Below the pieces are notes generated by a model. The model was given only the letters and a program-made list of their open reading frames with translations, was not told the DNA's origin and searched no databases. From Saprospiraceae bacterium (lineage in GTDB: Bacteria > Bacteroidota > Bacteroidia > Chitinophagales > Saprospiraceae): a stretch of 48,891 nt of DNA. The stretch spans positions 1-48,891 of the forward strand of contig JADLDL010000193.1 in assembly GCA_020846655.1 (NCBI GenBank), in the 5' to 3' direction. The translations under genes and the position numbers were made by a program. Position 1 is the first letter of the stretch. The number at the start of each line of letters is the position of its first letter. Positions 1 to 8,042 of this stretch are shown one piece after another.

Positions 1-90
1 GGGGGAAATGTTATGTCGCTACGCTCCATATAACGCGGTTTTGGCTGGCGTAGCCAGACAAAATTTCCCCCTTTGGAGGGGGCAGGGGGA
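1..90. repeat. Intergenic element with nested inverted repeats
   Basis: A 9-bp arm at 1-9 (gggggaaat) is the exact reverse complement of 63-71. Between them lie two smaller hairpins: one around 11-33 (ttatg/catataa ends) and one with arms 41-50 and 54-63 (one mismatch, 3-base loop). A further hairpin, ccccctttggaggggg, sits at 67-82. The layout resembles a REP- or MITE-like intergenic element. No coding sequence is visible in 1-253. Whether the same element recurs elsewhere in the genome cannot be seen here. Confidence 0.5.
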
Positions 91-156
91 GGACTACGGG
101 CGCAGAGGGTGTTAAAACAATAACTGGCCAAGGATTTTAAAAGTAAAATCTTCACA

Positions 157-205
157 CACCCCGAAACACGCACCCCGAAACACGAAACACGCACCCCGAA
201 ACACG
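157..205. repeat. Short tandem repeat, 14-bp unit
   Basis: Three copies of caccccgaaacacg occur at 157-170, 171-184 and 192-205. The last two are separated by a partial 7-bp copy (aaacacg, 185-191). It lies upstream of the toxin-antitoxin pair. The copies are nearly contiguous, so this is a direct tandem repeat and not a spacer-containing array. Confidence 0.7.
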
Positions 206-283
206 GAGAGGAGGGGTCCTAGCGGTTGTTCTTGTCAGAGATTAAGGCTAATTTTGTATTTGAACGAGTCAAATCATTTGATA

Positions 284-550
284 ATGGAACTGAAACTTGA
301 AATACGTTATGAACAATTACTTCAATTGTTTCGACAACTTCCGTTTAAGGAAAAAAAGCAGTTTCTCAGAGAAATTGAAAAAGAGATTATAGACGTTAGT
401 GCCGGAATTGATTTGGAAAGCAAGTTGACAGATCATCCCAGGATGGATATGAAAAATGCTGCTGCGTTGTTATTAGAAGATTATCGGCACGACGAAGATC
501 TCACGATTTTTACAGCCATAGACGCCGATGACTTTCATGACGCAAGGTGA
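284..550 (+). CDS. Putative antitoxin of a MazEF-like pair
   Basis: This 88-residue protein lies directly before a MazF-type toxin and overlaps it, the usual order for a type II toxin-antitoxin operon. I chose the ATG at 284 (MELKLEIRYEQLL); a TTG at 254 in frame would add ten residues. The N-terminal half is rich in Leu, Lys and Glu and looks helical (about residues 5-40, with KEKKQFLREIEKEI). The C-terminal tail is acidic (DADDFHD), as expected for an antitoxin segment that covers the toxin. No DNA-binding fold is obvious by eye, so the class of antitoxin is not assigned. The gene is visibly more AT-rich than the genes further right, which suggests acquisition by transfer. The function rests mainly on position next to the toxin. 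Confidence 0.65.
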   Translation: MELKLEIRYEQLLQLFRQLPFKEKKQFLREIEKEIIDVSAGIDLESKLTDHPRMDMKNAAALLLEDYRHDEDLTIFTAIDADDFHDAR

Positions 551-875
551 AATTTGGCAAGTCAATTTGGACCCAACTCTTGGAGCCGAGATTAAAAAAT
601 CTCGGCCAGCAATAATTGTCAGCGATGATTCAGTTGGAATTTTGCCACTTCGGGTCATTGTACCGCTTACAGAATGGAAGCCACAATATGGCGCTGCACC
701 GTGGATGGTAAAAGTAGAACCGACTTTGTTGAATGATCTTTCAAAGCCATCTGCTGCGGATTGTTTTCAGTTGAGGTCAGTCTCTCAAATCAGATTTTTG
801 CGAAAAATTGGCGATGTTTCACCTGATGTGATGGCGGAAATTGGCCACGCAATAAAAACAGTATTGAACATTTAA
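537..875 (+). CDS. MazF/PemK-family endoribonuclease toxin
   Basis: The 112-residue product has the MazF/PemK start G-E-I-W-x-V-N-L-D-P, followed by GAEIKKSRPAIIVSDD, which is the family's core beta-barrel segment with the conserved Arg-Pro. Later come VIVPLTEW and a conserved DCFQLRSVS stretch that matches the usual D-Q-x-R-x-x-D region. MazF enzymes are RNases that cut mRNA at short sequences and are neutralised by their partner. The chosen ATG at 537 gives the family-typical MTQGEIW start; an ATG at 528 would add three residues. The start lies inside the antitoxin gene (14-bp overlap), implying coupled translation. The family call is confident; cleavage specificity is unknown. Confidence 0.88.
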   Translation: MTQGEIWQVNLDPTLGAEIKKSRPAIIVSDDSVGILPLRVIVPLTEWKPQYGAAPWMVKVEPTLLNDLSKPSAADCFQLRSVSQIRFLRKIGDVSPDVMAEIGHAIKTVLNI

Positions 876-894
876 TTCATTGCCAAATAGAAAA

Positions 895-939
895 CTGGAG
901 CCCCCTGGATTCCTGAAAAATCAACCCAGGCGGCTCCAG
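895..939. terminator. Bidirectional hairpin between convergent genes
   Basis: Arms ctggagcc (895-902) and ggctccag (932-939) are exact complements. An inner stem cctgg (904-908)/ccagg (926-930) extends the helix. The hairpin sits between the stop of the toxin gene on the plus strand and the stop of the DPP III gene on the minus strand. U-tracts are weak on both sides, so strength as an intrinsic terminator is uncertain. Confidence 0.6.
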
Positions 940-948
940 CCCCACAAC

Positions 949-3026
949 TCAATTTTTCGCCGGCAAAAAGCCGTATTCTTTGCCGTACCGGAGCATTTGT
1001 TTGACGAAGTCCGTCTCTTTTTCAACTCGTATGTCGCTGATGTTGCCTTGGGCGTCGGTTACCGGCACCAGGCGGGGCTGCACAAACCCGGAGTAGACTT
1101 TGGTGGGCAATTTGGCATAGCGGCCTTTTACCTCCTTGACGAGTTCGGGATCTACTTTCACCCCGTAGGTTTCCACCAGTTGGCTGGCGGCGGCAAAGTC
1201 GCCTTCCGATTTGATGCGCTGGATTTCGGCGAGCAATTGACCGAAGAGGGTGCGGAGTTTCGCGTAATCGCGGATGTCGAGGTAGGTTTTGCCGTTGCGC
1301 ACTTCTTTGACCACTACACCCTCGGCTTTTCCTTTTTCATACACCCAATTGGAGACCAGCAGGCGGTTGCGCATGTGGTCTTCTTCGATATTGTCGCCCG
1401 GCTGGATGCGGCGCAGTTGCTGGAGCATGCCGTTGCGGAGGTAGCTGTCGTATTCGGCTTTGTAGGCCTCCTGAGTGGGTAGCAAGCCCCATTCCACGAG
1501 TTTGGGATCGGCCATGAAGTAGAGCGCGACGAGGTCGGCCCGGCCTTCTTCGAGGGTGCTGGCATACTGTTTCAGGGTGATGTTGGGGGCCGCGACGCCG
1601 GGGTTCAATTGGCCGCTGGCATGCCCGATGACCTCGTGCAGGGCGGTGTGCATTTTGCCGCAGGCTTCGGCAAATTGAGCGGCGATGGCCACTTCTTCGG
1701 GGTCGTTGGCGAATTCGGCCACGGCAGCGGCGCCGCCGGCTTTGCCATAGGCGTTTTCGATGTTGTTGAGGCTGATGGATTTGGAGCCGTAGTCTTCGCG
1801 GATCCAGTCGGCATTGGGCAGGTTGATGCCGATGGGCGTCGAGGGAGCGGTGGCGCCGCCTTCCATGGCGACGTTGATCACCCGGTAGGAAATACCCCTT
1901 ACGTTTTTCTTCTTGCAGGCGGCCGGGATGGTGCTGTTGTCTTCGAAATACTGAGCGTGCTGGCTCACGATCGCCATTTTTTTGGTGGCATCGGGGTCGT
2001 TGTACTGCACCACCGATTCGTAGTCGCCTTTATACCCCTTGGGGTCGTGGTACACTTCGATAAAACCGTTGATAAAATCGATGGTACTGGTGGTGTCTTT
2101 TACCCAGGCGATGCTGTAGGCGTCAAATTTTTTGAGATCGCCGGTCTGGTAGTATTCGATAAGCAAACCGATGGCTTTTTTTGCTGCTCGTTTTCGGCAA
2201 AAGGCATTGCTTTTTGCAGGTTGGCCACGATTTGGTCGATGGCGGCACCGTACATATTGCCTTGGCCGGCGCGCCAAACCCGCTCGAGGGGCTTGCCGTC
2301 GGGGCCGGCTACCAGTTTGGAGTTCAGGCCGAAAGAGGGCGATTTGGGGCCTGCGGCCTTGCGCAGTTTTTCATAAAACTCGTCTACCTGGGCGGCGCTG
2401 AGGTTTTCATAAAAATTGATAGCCGAGGCTTTCACCACGTCGGCGCCTTCGGCTTTGTTGGTGCGTTTGGCCAGTATGGTGGGGTCAAACAGGACGGGCG
2501 TCAGCCGGGCGATCAGGGCCGCCGGTGTTTCGCCGGCCTGGAGGGGCAGCGCTTTGGCGTCGCTGTTGCTGACCAATTGGGCAAAATAGGCGCTGGAGAT
2601 GCCCGGCAGGATTTTGGCTTCGTTGTAGTGGTGGTGAATGCCGTTGCTAAACCATACGCGTTTGGCATACACCTCGAAGGCCTTCCAGTCGGCGCTCGTG
2701 CGCTCGCCGCTGTAGCTGGTTTCGATGGCTTCCAGGGTTTTGCGAACGCTCAGGTTGTACTGGCAGTACTGGTCGTAGATGATATCGCGGCCGGAGAGAG
2801 CGGCTTCGCCGAGGTAGTAGATAAATGTTTTTTGCCGCAGGCTCAGTTGGTCCCAGCCAGGCAGGTCGTAGTGCAGCACCTGGAGGTCGGCAAACGTATC
2901 AAGTACAACAGGAATATTGGCGGCGGGTGGCGGTGGGGCAACAGCCGTGGGTTCTGTTTTGGGTTGGCAGGCGGTAACGACAAAAAGCCCGGCGCAGAGC
3001 AAGGCAGGCAGTACGGTGTTTTTCAT
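949..3026 (-). CDS. Dipeptidyl-peptidase III (M49) lipoprotein, frame interrupted
   Basis: Two overlapping frames together make one M49 zinc dipeptidyl-peptidase of about 692 residues, the family's usual size. The first frame starts at 3026 with a lipoprotein signal (VVTAC, lipid Cys about residue 20) followed by a Pro-rich linker. The second frame carries the zinc signature HEVIGH (HExxGH, about 464-469 of the joined protein) and the second motif EEGRAD (about 493-498). The frames join at 2175-2182 in a run of seven A on the coding strand; one base more, or a -1 slip, gives a smooth NEQQKKAIGLL. The enzyme removes dipeptides from peptide N-termini, probably in the periplasm or at the membrane. 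The break may be a sequencing error, a real inactivating indel, or programmed frameshifting; the sequence alone does not decide. There is no other internal stop. Confidence 0.8.
2175..2182 (-). other. Slippery heptamer at the DPP III frame break
   Basis: Read on the minus strand the zero-frame codons are CAG CAA AAA AAG CCA. Bases 2181-2175 therefore form A AAA AAG in exactly the X XXY YYZ phase used for -1 frameshifting in dnaX and many IS elements. A -1 slip gives Lys-Lys followed by GCC ATC GGT, which continues the M49 reading frame. I see no strong Shine-Dalgarno-like stimulator about ten bases upstream and no clear long stem just downstream, which weakens the programmed interpretation. 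Confidence 0.6.
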
Positions 3027-3104
3027 ACGTTTGAAACTTGGTTAGGCAGAAATAATAAAGGGCAATGGGGCGGTTGATACTCCTGGGAAAACGCGGTGAA
3101 ACGA

Positions 3105-3542
3105 CTATTTTTTCTCGGCGACCAATTGCATGAGTTGATCGTGCAGGTCTTTTATTTTTGGCTCAACCGGGTGCGCGGCATCGCCCCACACGATGCGGCG
3201 TTTTTGCCCATCGTCCTGAAATTCAATGAATTGGTACATATTGCCGGGGTACATAAAATCCAGTTGCAGCAAGCCCAGGGATTCGGCGCTTTCAAACAAC
3301 GGATTCGCCGCTTTCTTTTTAATCCCTGTCATTTCAACGGGCTCGGGCGCCTTATGTGCCAATTTGAACAGCTGCCCGTTTTCGAGCAGCGTGTAGGTCG
3401 TTTCGGCGCCGGTGAAGCCGCCGCCGTGGCCAAAGGAAAGGCGATCTTCGGGAAGGGTTTGGGCGGTGTATTTGGGGTGTTTGCACTGGCTGGAGAGCAA
3501 CAGCATGCAGAGAAGCGAGGCAGAAAGGAAAAGGATCTTCAT
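3105..3542 (-). CDS. Small hypothetical lipoprotein
   Basis: I take the ATG at 3542 (MKILFLSASLL) as the start because it begins a typical signal peptide ending in LLLSSQC, a plausible lipobox with the lipid Cys near residue 19. The mature part (about 125 residues) has a Gly-rich GHGGGF segment followed by alternating hydrophobic/polar strands (ETTYTLLENGQLFKL) and a Lys-rich end. It is not a family I can name. It lies downstream of an outer-membrane barrel gene on the same strand, about 100 bp away. A sequence fitting TAnnTTTG (TATTTTTG) is present at 3572-3565, close to the start codon. Confidence 0.7.
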   Translation of the reverse strand: MKILFLSASLLCMLLLSSQCKHPKYTAQTLPEDRLSFGHGGGFTGAETTYTLLENGQLFKLAHKAPEPVEMTGIKKKAANPLFESAESLGLLQLDFMYPGNMYQFIEFQDDGQKRRIVWGDAAHPVEPKIKDLHDQLMQLVAEKK

Positions 3543-3646
3543 GAGCCGGAGATTGATGTTCCGGCAAAAATAGTGGTTTGCCCGTAGAGTTGGCTGCCGT
3601 TGTAGCCCAAGCGACCACAACGACAGCCAAAGTCTCTACCGATTGA

Positions 3647-4210
3647 TCAGAACCGCAGGCCCATTGTCAGGGCCGCTGTGGAATTGAAGCCCAGGTCGGT
3701 CCCCACCTGGTTGTTTTCCAGGTTGACGGAGTTGTCGGCCAAGAGAAGGTTCATGCCCGGGATGGTTTCCAGGTTGACAAAAAATCGCTTGTTGAGGTTG
3801 TACTGTACCCCCAGCACATAGCCGGCACTCAGCGCTGCATACCAATTGGTAAAATCGTCGTTGAAACGCAGGGCCAGGGCTCCGCCAAATTCGAAACCGT
3901 GGTTGAAGGTAAGGTGCTCGCCCAGGGACTTGCGTTTTTCCAGGCCGTAGGTAAGCCCCAGGCTCATCTGGGCATTGGCACTGCTGGGCGAGTTGTTGGC
4001 TGAAATGTTGCCAAACACAGCCCGCCAGCGCCGGTACTTGTTTTCGCTTTTTTGTTTCTTAAAAACGAGGCTGAACGAGTTGTCGCCGCCCAGGTTGATG
4101 CCATCGAAACGAACGCCCAGTTCGCGCGTGGGTGCTGCCGGTTCAGTTTGGGCATAGGCATGGGTGAGACAGCCCGCCAGCAGCAGGCACAAAAGAAATA
4201 CATTCTTCAT
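3647..4210 (-). CDS. Outer-membrane beta-barrel protein, hypothetical
   Basis: The 187-residue product starts at ATG 4210 (MKNVFLLCLLLAG) with a signal peptide cleaved near AYAQ. The mature chain is a run of alternating hydrophobic strands (GVRFDGINLGG, NSFSLVFKK, MSLGLTYGLEK, GALALRFN, YAALSAGYVLGVQYNL) and ends in ALTMGLRF, a C-terminal Phe strand typical of barrel proteins handled by BamA. This fits a small eight-stranded porin-like or OmpW/PorT-like barrel. Bacteroidota have many such proteins without assigned function. An in-frame TTG two codons upstream is less likely as start. Neighbours give no functional clue. Confidence 0.7.
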   Translation of the reverse strand: MKNVFLLCLLLAGCLTHAYAQTEPAAPTRELGVRFDGINLGGDNSFSLVFKKQKSENKYRRWRAVFGNISANNSPSSANAQMSLGLTYGLEKRKSLGEHLTFNHGFEFGGALALRFNDDFTNWYAALSAGYVLGVQYNLNKRFFVNLETIPGMNLLLADNSVNLENNQVGTDLGFNSTAALTMGLRF

Positions 4211-4348
4211 AAGCAAATGGATTTGAAATGGTTGTGTGCTTCCTGAACGGGGTTTGCCGCCGATATGCTGCTCCCTCTAAGCGCCAGCCAGGCGAATTTA
4301 ACAAAACTTTAGCGGCCTGTTTCTTGCCCTGCATGCAGCCCTCGGGGC

Positions 4349-4389
4349 AAAAAAAATCCGCGTACTTCCGGAAAACCGGAGGCACGCGG
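4349..4389 (-). terminator. Intrinsic terminator of pckA
   Basis: A strong hairpin has arms 4358-4370 and 4375-4389 (ccgcgt with acgcgg outside, cttccgg with ccggagg inside, an aaaa loop, one A-C mismatch and one G-T pair). On the minus strand it is followed by a run of eight T at 4349-4356. It lies about 35 bp beyond the pckA stop and is oriented to end its transcript. Confidence 0.85.
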
Positions 4390-4424
4390 ATGGCGTAGCC
4401 GGCGGGCATCGTACCCGCGCCGAC

Positions 4425-6047
4425 TTAGGCTAATTCGAGGGGCCGGGGGGCGGCAGCCAGAATTTCCGGCTTGGCCTCGTCGGCAAATTTTTCAAAGTTT
4501 TTGATAAACTCGTTGGCCAGTTGGTTGGCCTTGGCGTCGTAGGCGTGTTTGTCTTTCCAGGTATTGCGCGGGCTCAGAATTTCATCCGGCACATTCGGGC
4601 AGGATTTGGGCATAGACAAGCCGAATACCTTGTGCTGGCTGAATTCCACGTGCTCCAGGTCGCCGTTGAGGGCTGCGGTGATCATGGCGCGGGTGTAGGC
4701 CAGTTTGATCCGGCTGCCGACGCCGTAGGAGCCGCCGCTCCAACCGGTATTGATCAGCCAGACGTTGGCTTTGCTCTTGCGCAGTTTTTTGCCCAGCATA
4801 TCGGCGTATTTCGTCGGGTGCAGCGGCAGGAACGGTGCGCCAAAGCAGGCCGAGAAGGTCGTTTTCGGGTCCGTCACACCCACTTCCGTGCCGGCTACTT
4901 TGGCGGTGTAGCCGCTTACAAAATGGTACATAGCCTGTTCGGGGGTGAGCCGGCTGATCGGAGGCAGCACGCCGAAGGCATCGCAGGTCAGGAAGAAAAT
5001 GTTCTTCGGATGGCCTTGCGCGTTGCTGGTGGGCACGGCATTGCTGATGAAATGGATGGGGTAGGACACCCGGGTGTTTTCGGTGATGCTGCGGTCGGCG
5101 TAATTGACCTCACGGGTGCCTTCCAGGAAGGCGATATTTTCCAAAATGGCGCCCTGGCGGATCGCGCGGAAGATGTCCGGCTCTTTTTCTTCAGTCAGGT
5201 CGATGCATTTGGCATAGCAGCCGCCCTCGAAGTTGAACACCTCGGCGTCGCTCCAGGCGTGCTCGTCGTCGCCGATCAGGGGCCGGTTGGGATCGGCGCT
5301 CAGGGTGGTTTTGCCGGTGCCCGAGAGGCCGAAGAACAGGGCGATGTCGCCGTTGTGGCCAACGTTGGCCGAGCAGTGCATAGGCAGGGCATCGGTTTTG
5401 GTGGGCAAAACAAAATTGATCACCGAGAAGATGCCTTTTTTGATTTCGCCGGTATAGCCTGTGCCGCCGATGAGCAGGCGTTTTTTCTTGACGTTGATGA
5501 TGGCAAAATTGTGCTGCCGGGTGCCGTCGACGGCCGGGTCGGCTTTAAAGCCCGGCGCGCAAAGGACCGTCCAACTCGGATCGAACTGCAGCAGTTCTTC
5601 TTTGCCGGGGCGGCGGAACATGTTGTAGGCAAACTGGTTGCTCCAGGGGAATTCGGTAATGACGCGGAGCCGTAGGTGGTAAAGTGGGTCGGCGCTGGCA
5701 TTGGCTTTTACATCGCGCACGTACACCTCTTTTTTGCGGAGGTAGGAGCAGGCTTTGCGCCAGAGCTGGTCGAATTTTTTCGGGTCGAAGGGTTTGTTCA
5801 CTTTGCCCCAGTGGACTTTGCCGCGCGTGTTGCTGTCTTCTACGATAAACCGGTCTTCGGGCGAGCGGCCGGTAAATTCGCCGGTGTGGATGACCAGGGC
5901 GCCGCTGTCGGCCAATTGGCCCATGTTTTTGCGGATGGAATGTTCGACCAGTTCTTCGGGGAGGAGGTTCCAATAAGCCGTTTTAATACCTTTCAACCCA
6001 AGGGGGTCGAGCGTAGCGGCAGGGTTTTTAAGTCCAACTTCCTGCAT
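4425..6047 (-). CDS. pckA: ATP-dependent phosphoenolpyruvate carboxykinase
   Basis: The 540-residue protein matches the ATP-dependent PEPCK family in length and motifs. It has the N-terminal substrate segment HTGEFTGRSPEDRFIV (residues 54-69), the kinase-1a loop GLSGTGKTTLS (240-250), the metal-binding GDDEH (259-263) and the following SYPIHFISNA segment. The enzyme converts oxaloacetate and ATP to phosphoenolpyruvate, ADP and CO2, the entry step to gluconeogenesis in the cytoplasm. The ATG at 6047 gives the expected N-terminus. It is transcribed alone: about 400 bp precede it, and a strong terminator follows. A TAnnTTTG element lies about 130 bp upstream. Confidence 0.96.
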   Translation of the reverse strand: MQEVGLKNPAATLDPLGLKGIKTAYWNLLPEELVEHSIRKNMGQLADSGALVIHTGEFTGRSPEDRFIVEDSNTRGKVHWGKVNKPFDPKKFDQLWRKACSYLRKKEVYVRDVKANASADPLYHLRLRVITEFPWSNQFAYNMFRRPGKEELLQFDPSWTVLCAPGFKADPAVDGTRQHNFAIINVKKKRLLIGGTGYTGEIKKGIFSVINFVLPTKTDALPMHCSANVGHNGDIALFFGLSGTGKTTLSADPNRPLIGDDEHAWSDAEVFNFEGGCYAKCIDLTEEKEPDIFRAIRQGAILENIAFLEGTREVNYADRSITENTRVSYPIHFISNAVPTSNAQGHPKNIFFLTCDAFGVLPPISRLTPEQAMYHFVSGYTAKVAGTEVGVTDPKTTFSACFGAPFLPLHPTKYADMLGKKLRKSKANVWLINTGWSGGSYGVGSRIKLAYTRAMITAALNGDLEHVEFSQHKVFGLSMPKSCPNVPDEILSPRNTWKDKHAYDAKANQLANEFIKNFEKFADEAKPEILAAAPRPLELA

Positions 6048-6452
6048 GTGCGTTGTTTTAAATGGTTAGGCAATGTGTGCGGGCGGTCTTGCCGGGGTTT
6101 CGCTGATATAGGTGGTGGTGACAGCGGTAGTGTGTTGCGGCGCCAGGAATCCCGGGGTGCTCACAAACACCGTACAAAGATACGGCAGGACCTTGTGTTT
6201 TGCGTATGCCGGAAGAAATTTTTAGAATTTTTCAAAACAAGTAACAAAAGTATGTTCGGCGATCGGCTAGAAATCCGACAACAAATGCTTGAAAAAGTAA
6301 AAATCAAACGGCTATTCAAAATATAATTTCAAAACACTCTTGGTTGAAAGCCTTTCTCCGGTAGCCCTTTCCCTGCCAACACCCTTTTACATTTTGTCTT
6401 TTACATGTTACATTTTGCCTTTCCTCCTTTCCTCCTTTCCTCCTGGCCTCGT
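6048..6452. other. Non-coding stretch upstream of pckA
   Basis: About 400 bases without a convincing gene. It holds the likely pckA promoter (TATCTTTG on the minus strand at 6182-6175) and, near its far end, three copies of tttcctcc in tandem at 6420-6443. That repeat is a purine-rich tract just after the stop codon of the next minus-strand gene. Short open frames here show no family features. Confidence 0.6.
6175..6182 (-). promoter_or_regulatory. Bacteroidota-type -7 element for pckA
   Basis: Minus-strand TATCTTTG matches the TAnnTTTG consensus of the Bacteroidota primary sigma factor. It would give a 5' leader of about 120 nt for pckA. No clear TTG -33 element stands at the right distance, so the call is moderate. 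Confidence 0.5.
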
Positions 6453-7343
6453 TCATTGCACCACGGCTACCAGTTTTCCGTCGGGACTGGCGGCCAGGCG
6501 GGTTATTTTCTGGACACCGTAGCGGCTCCAGTCGGCCACTTCTTTCCAATCGCTTTGGCGGCTGGGGTGGTATTGGTACAATTTGGGGCCGCTGCCGGCC
6601 AGCAGGGTGCCGTCGGGCAGCACGATAAAATCTTCGCTGCCGGGCAGGGTTTTCACGAGGATCTCGGAGCTCTTTTTCTGGAGGTCGTAGGTTTTGACAA
6701 ACCAGGTTTGTTCGGTGGCTTTCTGGATGTAGGCCAGGCGGCCGTCGGGCATTTTTTGCAGGCTGCGCCCGATGTTGAAGGCCACGCGGGTGGGCTGCTG
6801 GCGGCCGGTGCCGACGAGGGCCAGCGCGTGGTTGGTGCTGATGTCGCCCACCAGGAACAGGGCCACGAGTGTGTCGCGCAGCCAGCAGTGGTAGCCCACG
6901 TTGCTGAGTTCCGGGAAAATGGGCCGGCCGTTGTTGGAACGGTCTGTGGGGAAAGCCCAGAGCCGTTGTGCGCCGTCGGGTTCTACGCGGACGGCCGAGA
7001 AGGAGCGCCCGCCGGGCATCAGGGTGGGCGAGTATTCGGGCGTGGTAGTGGCGGTCACGCGGGTGCTGGTGTTGAGCAGCAGGTTGAGGGCGAAGATGTC
7101 GGTTTGGGTGGTGTCGGAGGGCTGCTGCACGGTGAGATACAATTCGTTGGGGCCGAAAAAGGCGGGTTGGTTGTTGTATCCTTTGGGGTTGAAGGCCGTG
7201 AGGAAGCGGGGCGCACCGGGGCGCCAGAGGCCGTCGGTGGGCGTGGGCAGGGCGAACGACAAGACGTCGAAATGTTCGAGCCGTTGGGCCGCTGCGCCGG
7301 GCAGCAACAGCCAGAGCGAGAGGAAAAAAGCAATATTTTTCAT
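6453..7343 (-). CDS. Secreted TolB/PD40-like beta-propeller protein
   Basis: The 296-residue product begins at ATG 7343 (MKNIAFFLSLWLLL) with a signal peptide ending around GAAAQ. The rest reads as repeated beta-propeller blades with PD40/WD40-like signatures: YSPTLMPGGRSFSAV, MPDGRLAYIQK, LPDGTLLAGS and SPDGKLVAVV. Such TolB-like propellers are common exported proteins in Bacteroidota and usually bind peptides or proteins; no catalytic role can be assigned. An in-frame upstream extension to 7364 would put residues before the signal peptide and is unlikely. The gene follows the ABC ATPase gene on the same strand, separated by a long inverted repeat. Confidence 0.75.
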   Translation of the reverse strand: MKNIAFFLSLWLLLPGAAAQRLEHFDVLSFALPTPTDGLWRPGAPRFLTAFNPKGYNNQPAFFGPNELYLTVQQPSDTTQTDIFALNLLLNTSTRVTATTTPEYSPTLMPGGRSFSAVRVEPDGAQRLWAFPTDRSNNGRPIFPELSNVGYHCWLRDTLVALFLVGDISTNHALALVGTGRQQPTRVAFNIGRSLQKMPDGRLAYIQKATEQTWFVKTYDLQKKSSEILVKTLPGSEDFIVLPDGTLLAGSGPKLYQYHPSRQSDWKEVADWSRYGVQKITRLAASPDGKLVAVVQ

Positions 7344-7347
7344 AGAT

Positions 7348-7411
7348 GTAGGGCGAATTTCCAATTCGCCTGTGCGTAACGTGACATGGGCGAATTGAAA
7401 ATTCGCCCTAC
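7348..7411. repeat. Long inverted repeat spanning a stop codon
   Basis: Two 23-bp arms, 7348-7370 and 7389-7411, are complementary with a single mismatch and are separated by an 18-base loop. Each arm contains gggcgaatt/aattcgccc sub-repeats, so each is itself partly palindromic. The stop codon of the ABC ATPase gene (7410-7408) lies inside the right arm. The structure could act as a terminator between the two minus-strand genes or be a mobile palindromic repeat. Confidence 0.8.
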
Positions 7412-8028
7412 TTTTTATAATCCAGAATACTCAGTTGTTCGCGGCACAGTTCCAAATCGCCGGGATCATTGGACGCAATCACCAGCAGGCGCTCGCCGGC
7501 GTACGTCTCCACCAGGCGTTTGAACCAGGCGACGGCCTGCACATCGAGATTGGTGGTGGGTTCGTCAAGCAGCAGCACAGGGGTATCGGAGCAAACCGCC
7601 AGGGCCAGTTTGACCCGTTGTTTCATACCCGAGGAAAAAAAACGCAGTTCCTTGTGCCGGGCGCGGGGCAGGTCGAGCAGTTCGTAGAGTTGTTCGGGGC
7701 TGAATCCGGGCAGAAGAGGCTTCAGGCGAATGTGGAAATCGAGGGTTTCGGCGAGGGTAAACTCCTCGATCAGTTCGATGTAGGGCGCGGCGTAACTCAC
7801 CCTCCGGTACACCTGTTCGGGCTCCAACACCCCTTGGTTTTCCTGGAAGGCAATTTTGCCTTTGGACAAAGACAGGTGCCCCGACAACACTTTCATCAGG
7901 GTGGATTTGCCCGAGCCATTGGGGCCCAGCAGCGCATACCGCTGGCCTGGCTGAAAAGCATAACTCAGCCCCCGGAAAATCCAGTCGAAGCGAAAACGTT
8001 TGCCGGCATCGGTGAGTTGGATCTGCAA
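7408..8028 (-). CDS. ABC transporter ATP-binding protein
   Basis: A 206-residue ATPase with Walker A GPNGSGKST, Walker B VLLLDEPTTNLD and a degenerate signature FSSGMKQRVKLA in place of LSGGQ. Similar short ATPases follow lpxA in other Bacteroidota as I recall them; the permease partner is not next to it here. The reading frame is open far upstream, but that part is antisense-like sequence inside lpxA. I therefore start at the TTG at 8028 (MQIQLTDAGKRF), which matches the family's usual N-terminus and leaves a 14-bp gap after the lpxA stop. No ATG or GTG is available close by. The substrate is unknown; lipid or LPS export is a guess from context only. Confidence 0.85.
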   Translation of the reverse strand: MQIQLTDAGKRFRFDWIFRGLSYAFQPGQRYALLGPNGSGKSTLMKVLSGHLSLSKGKIAFQENQGVLEPEQVYRRVSYAAPYIELIEEFTLAETLDFHIRLKPLLPGFSPEQLYELLDLPRARHKELRFFSSGMKQRVKLALAVCSDTPVLLLDEPTTNLDVQAVAWFKRLVETYAGERLLVIASNDPGDLELCREQLSILDYKK

Positions 8029-8042
8029 GGGCTGTTGTTTTT

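Noticed and set aside
157-205. CRISPR array
   Set aside because: Copies are adjacent 14-mers without spacers of regular length.
949-2277. DPP III as two separate genes
   Set aside because: The two frames form one continuous M49 protein when joined at the A-run, and the second frame lacks its own signal peptide and start context.
4521-5675. Long plus-strand frame opposite pckA (384 codons), and similar ones opposite MIPS, SPT and TruA/ThiL
   Set aside because: They run antisense to genes with clear family motifs and have the Gly/Ala/Val/His-rich composition of high-GC shadow frames; no domain motif is seen.
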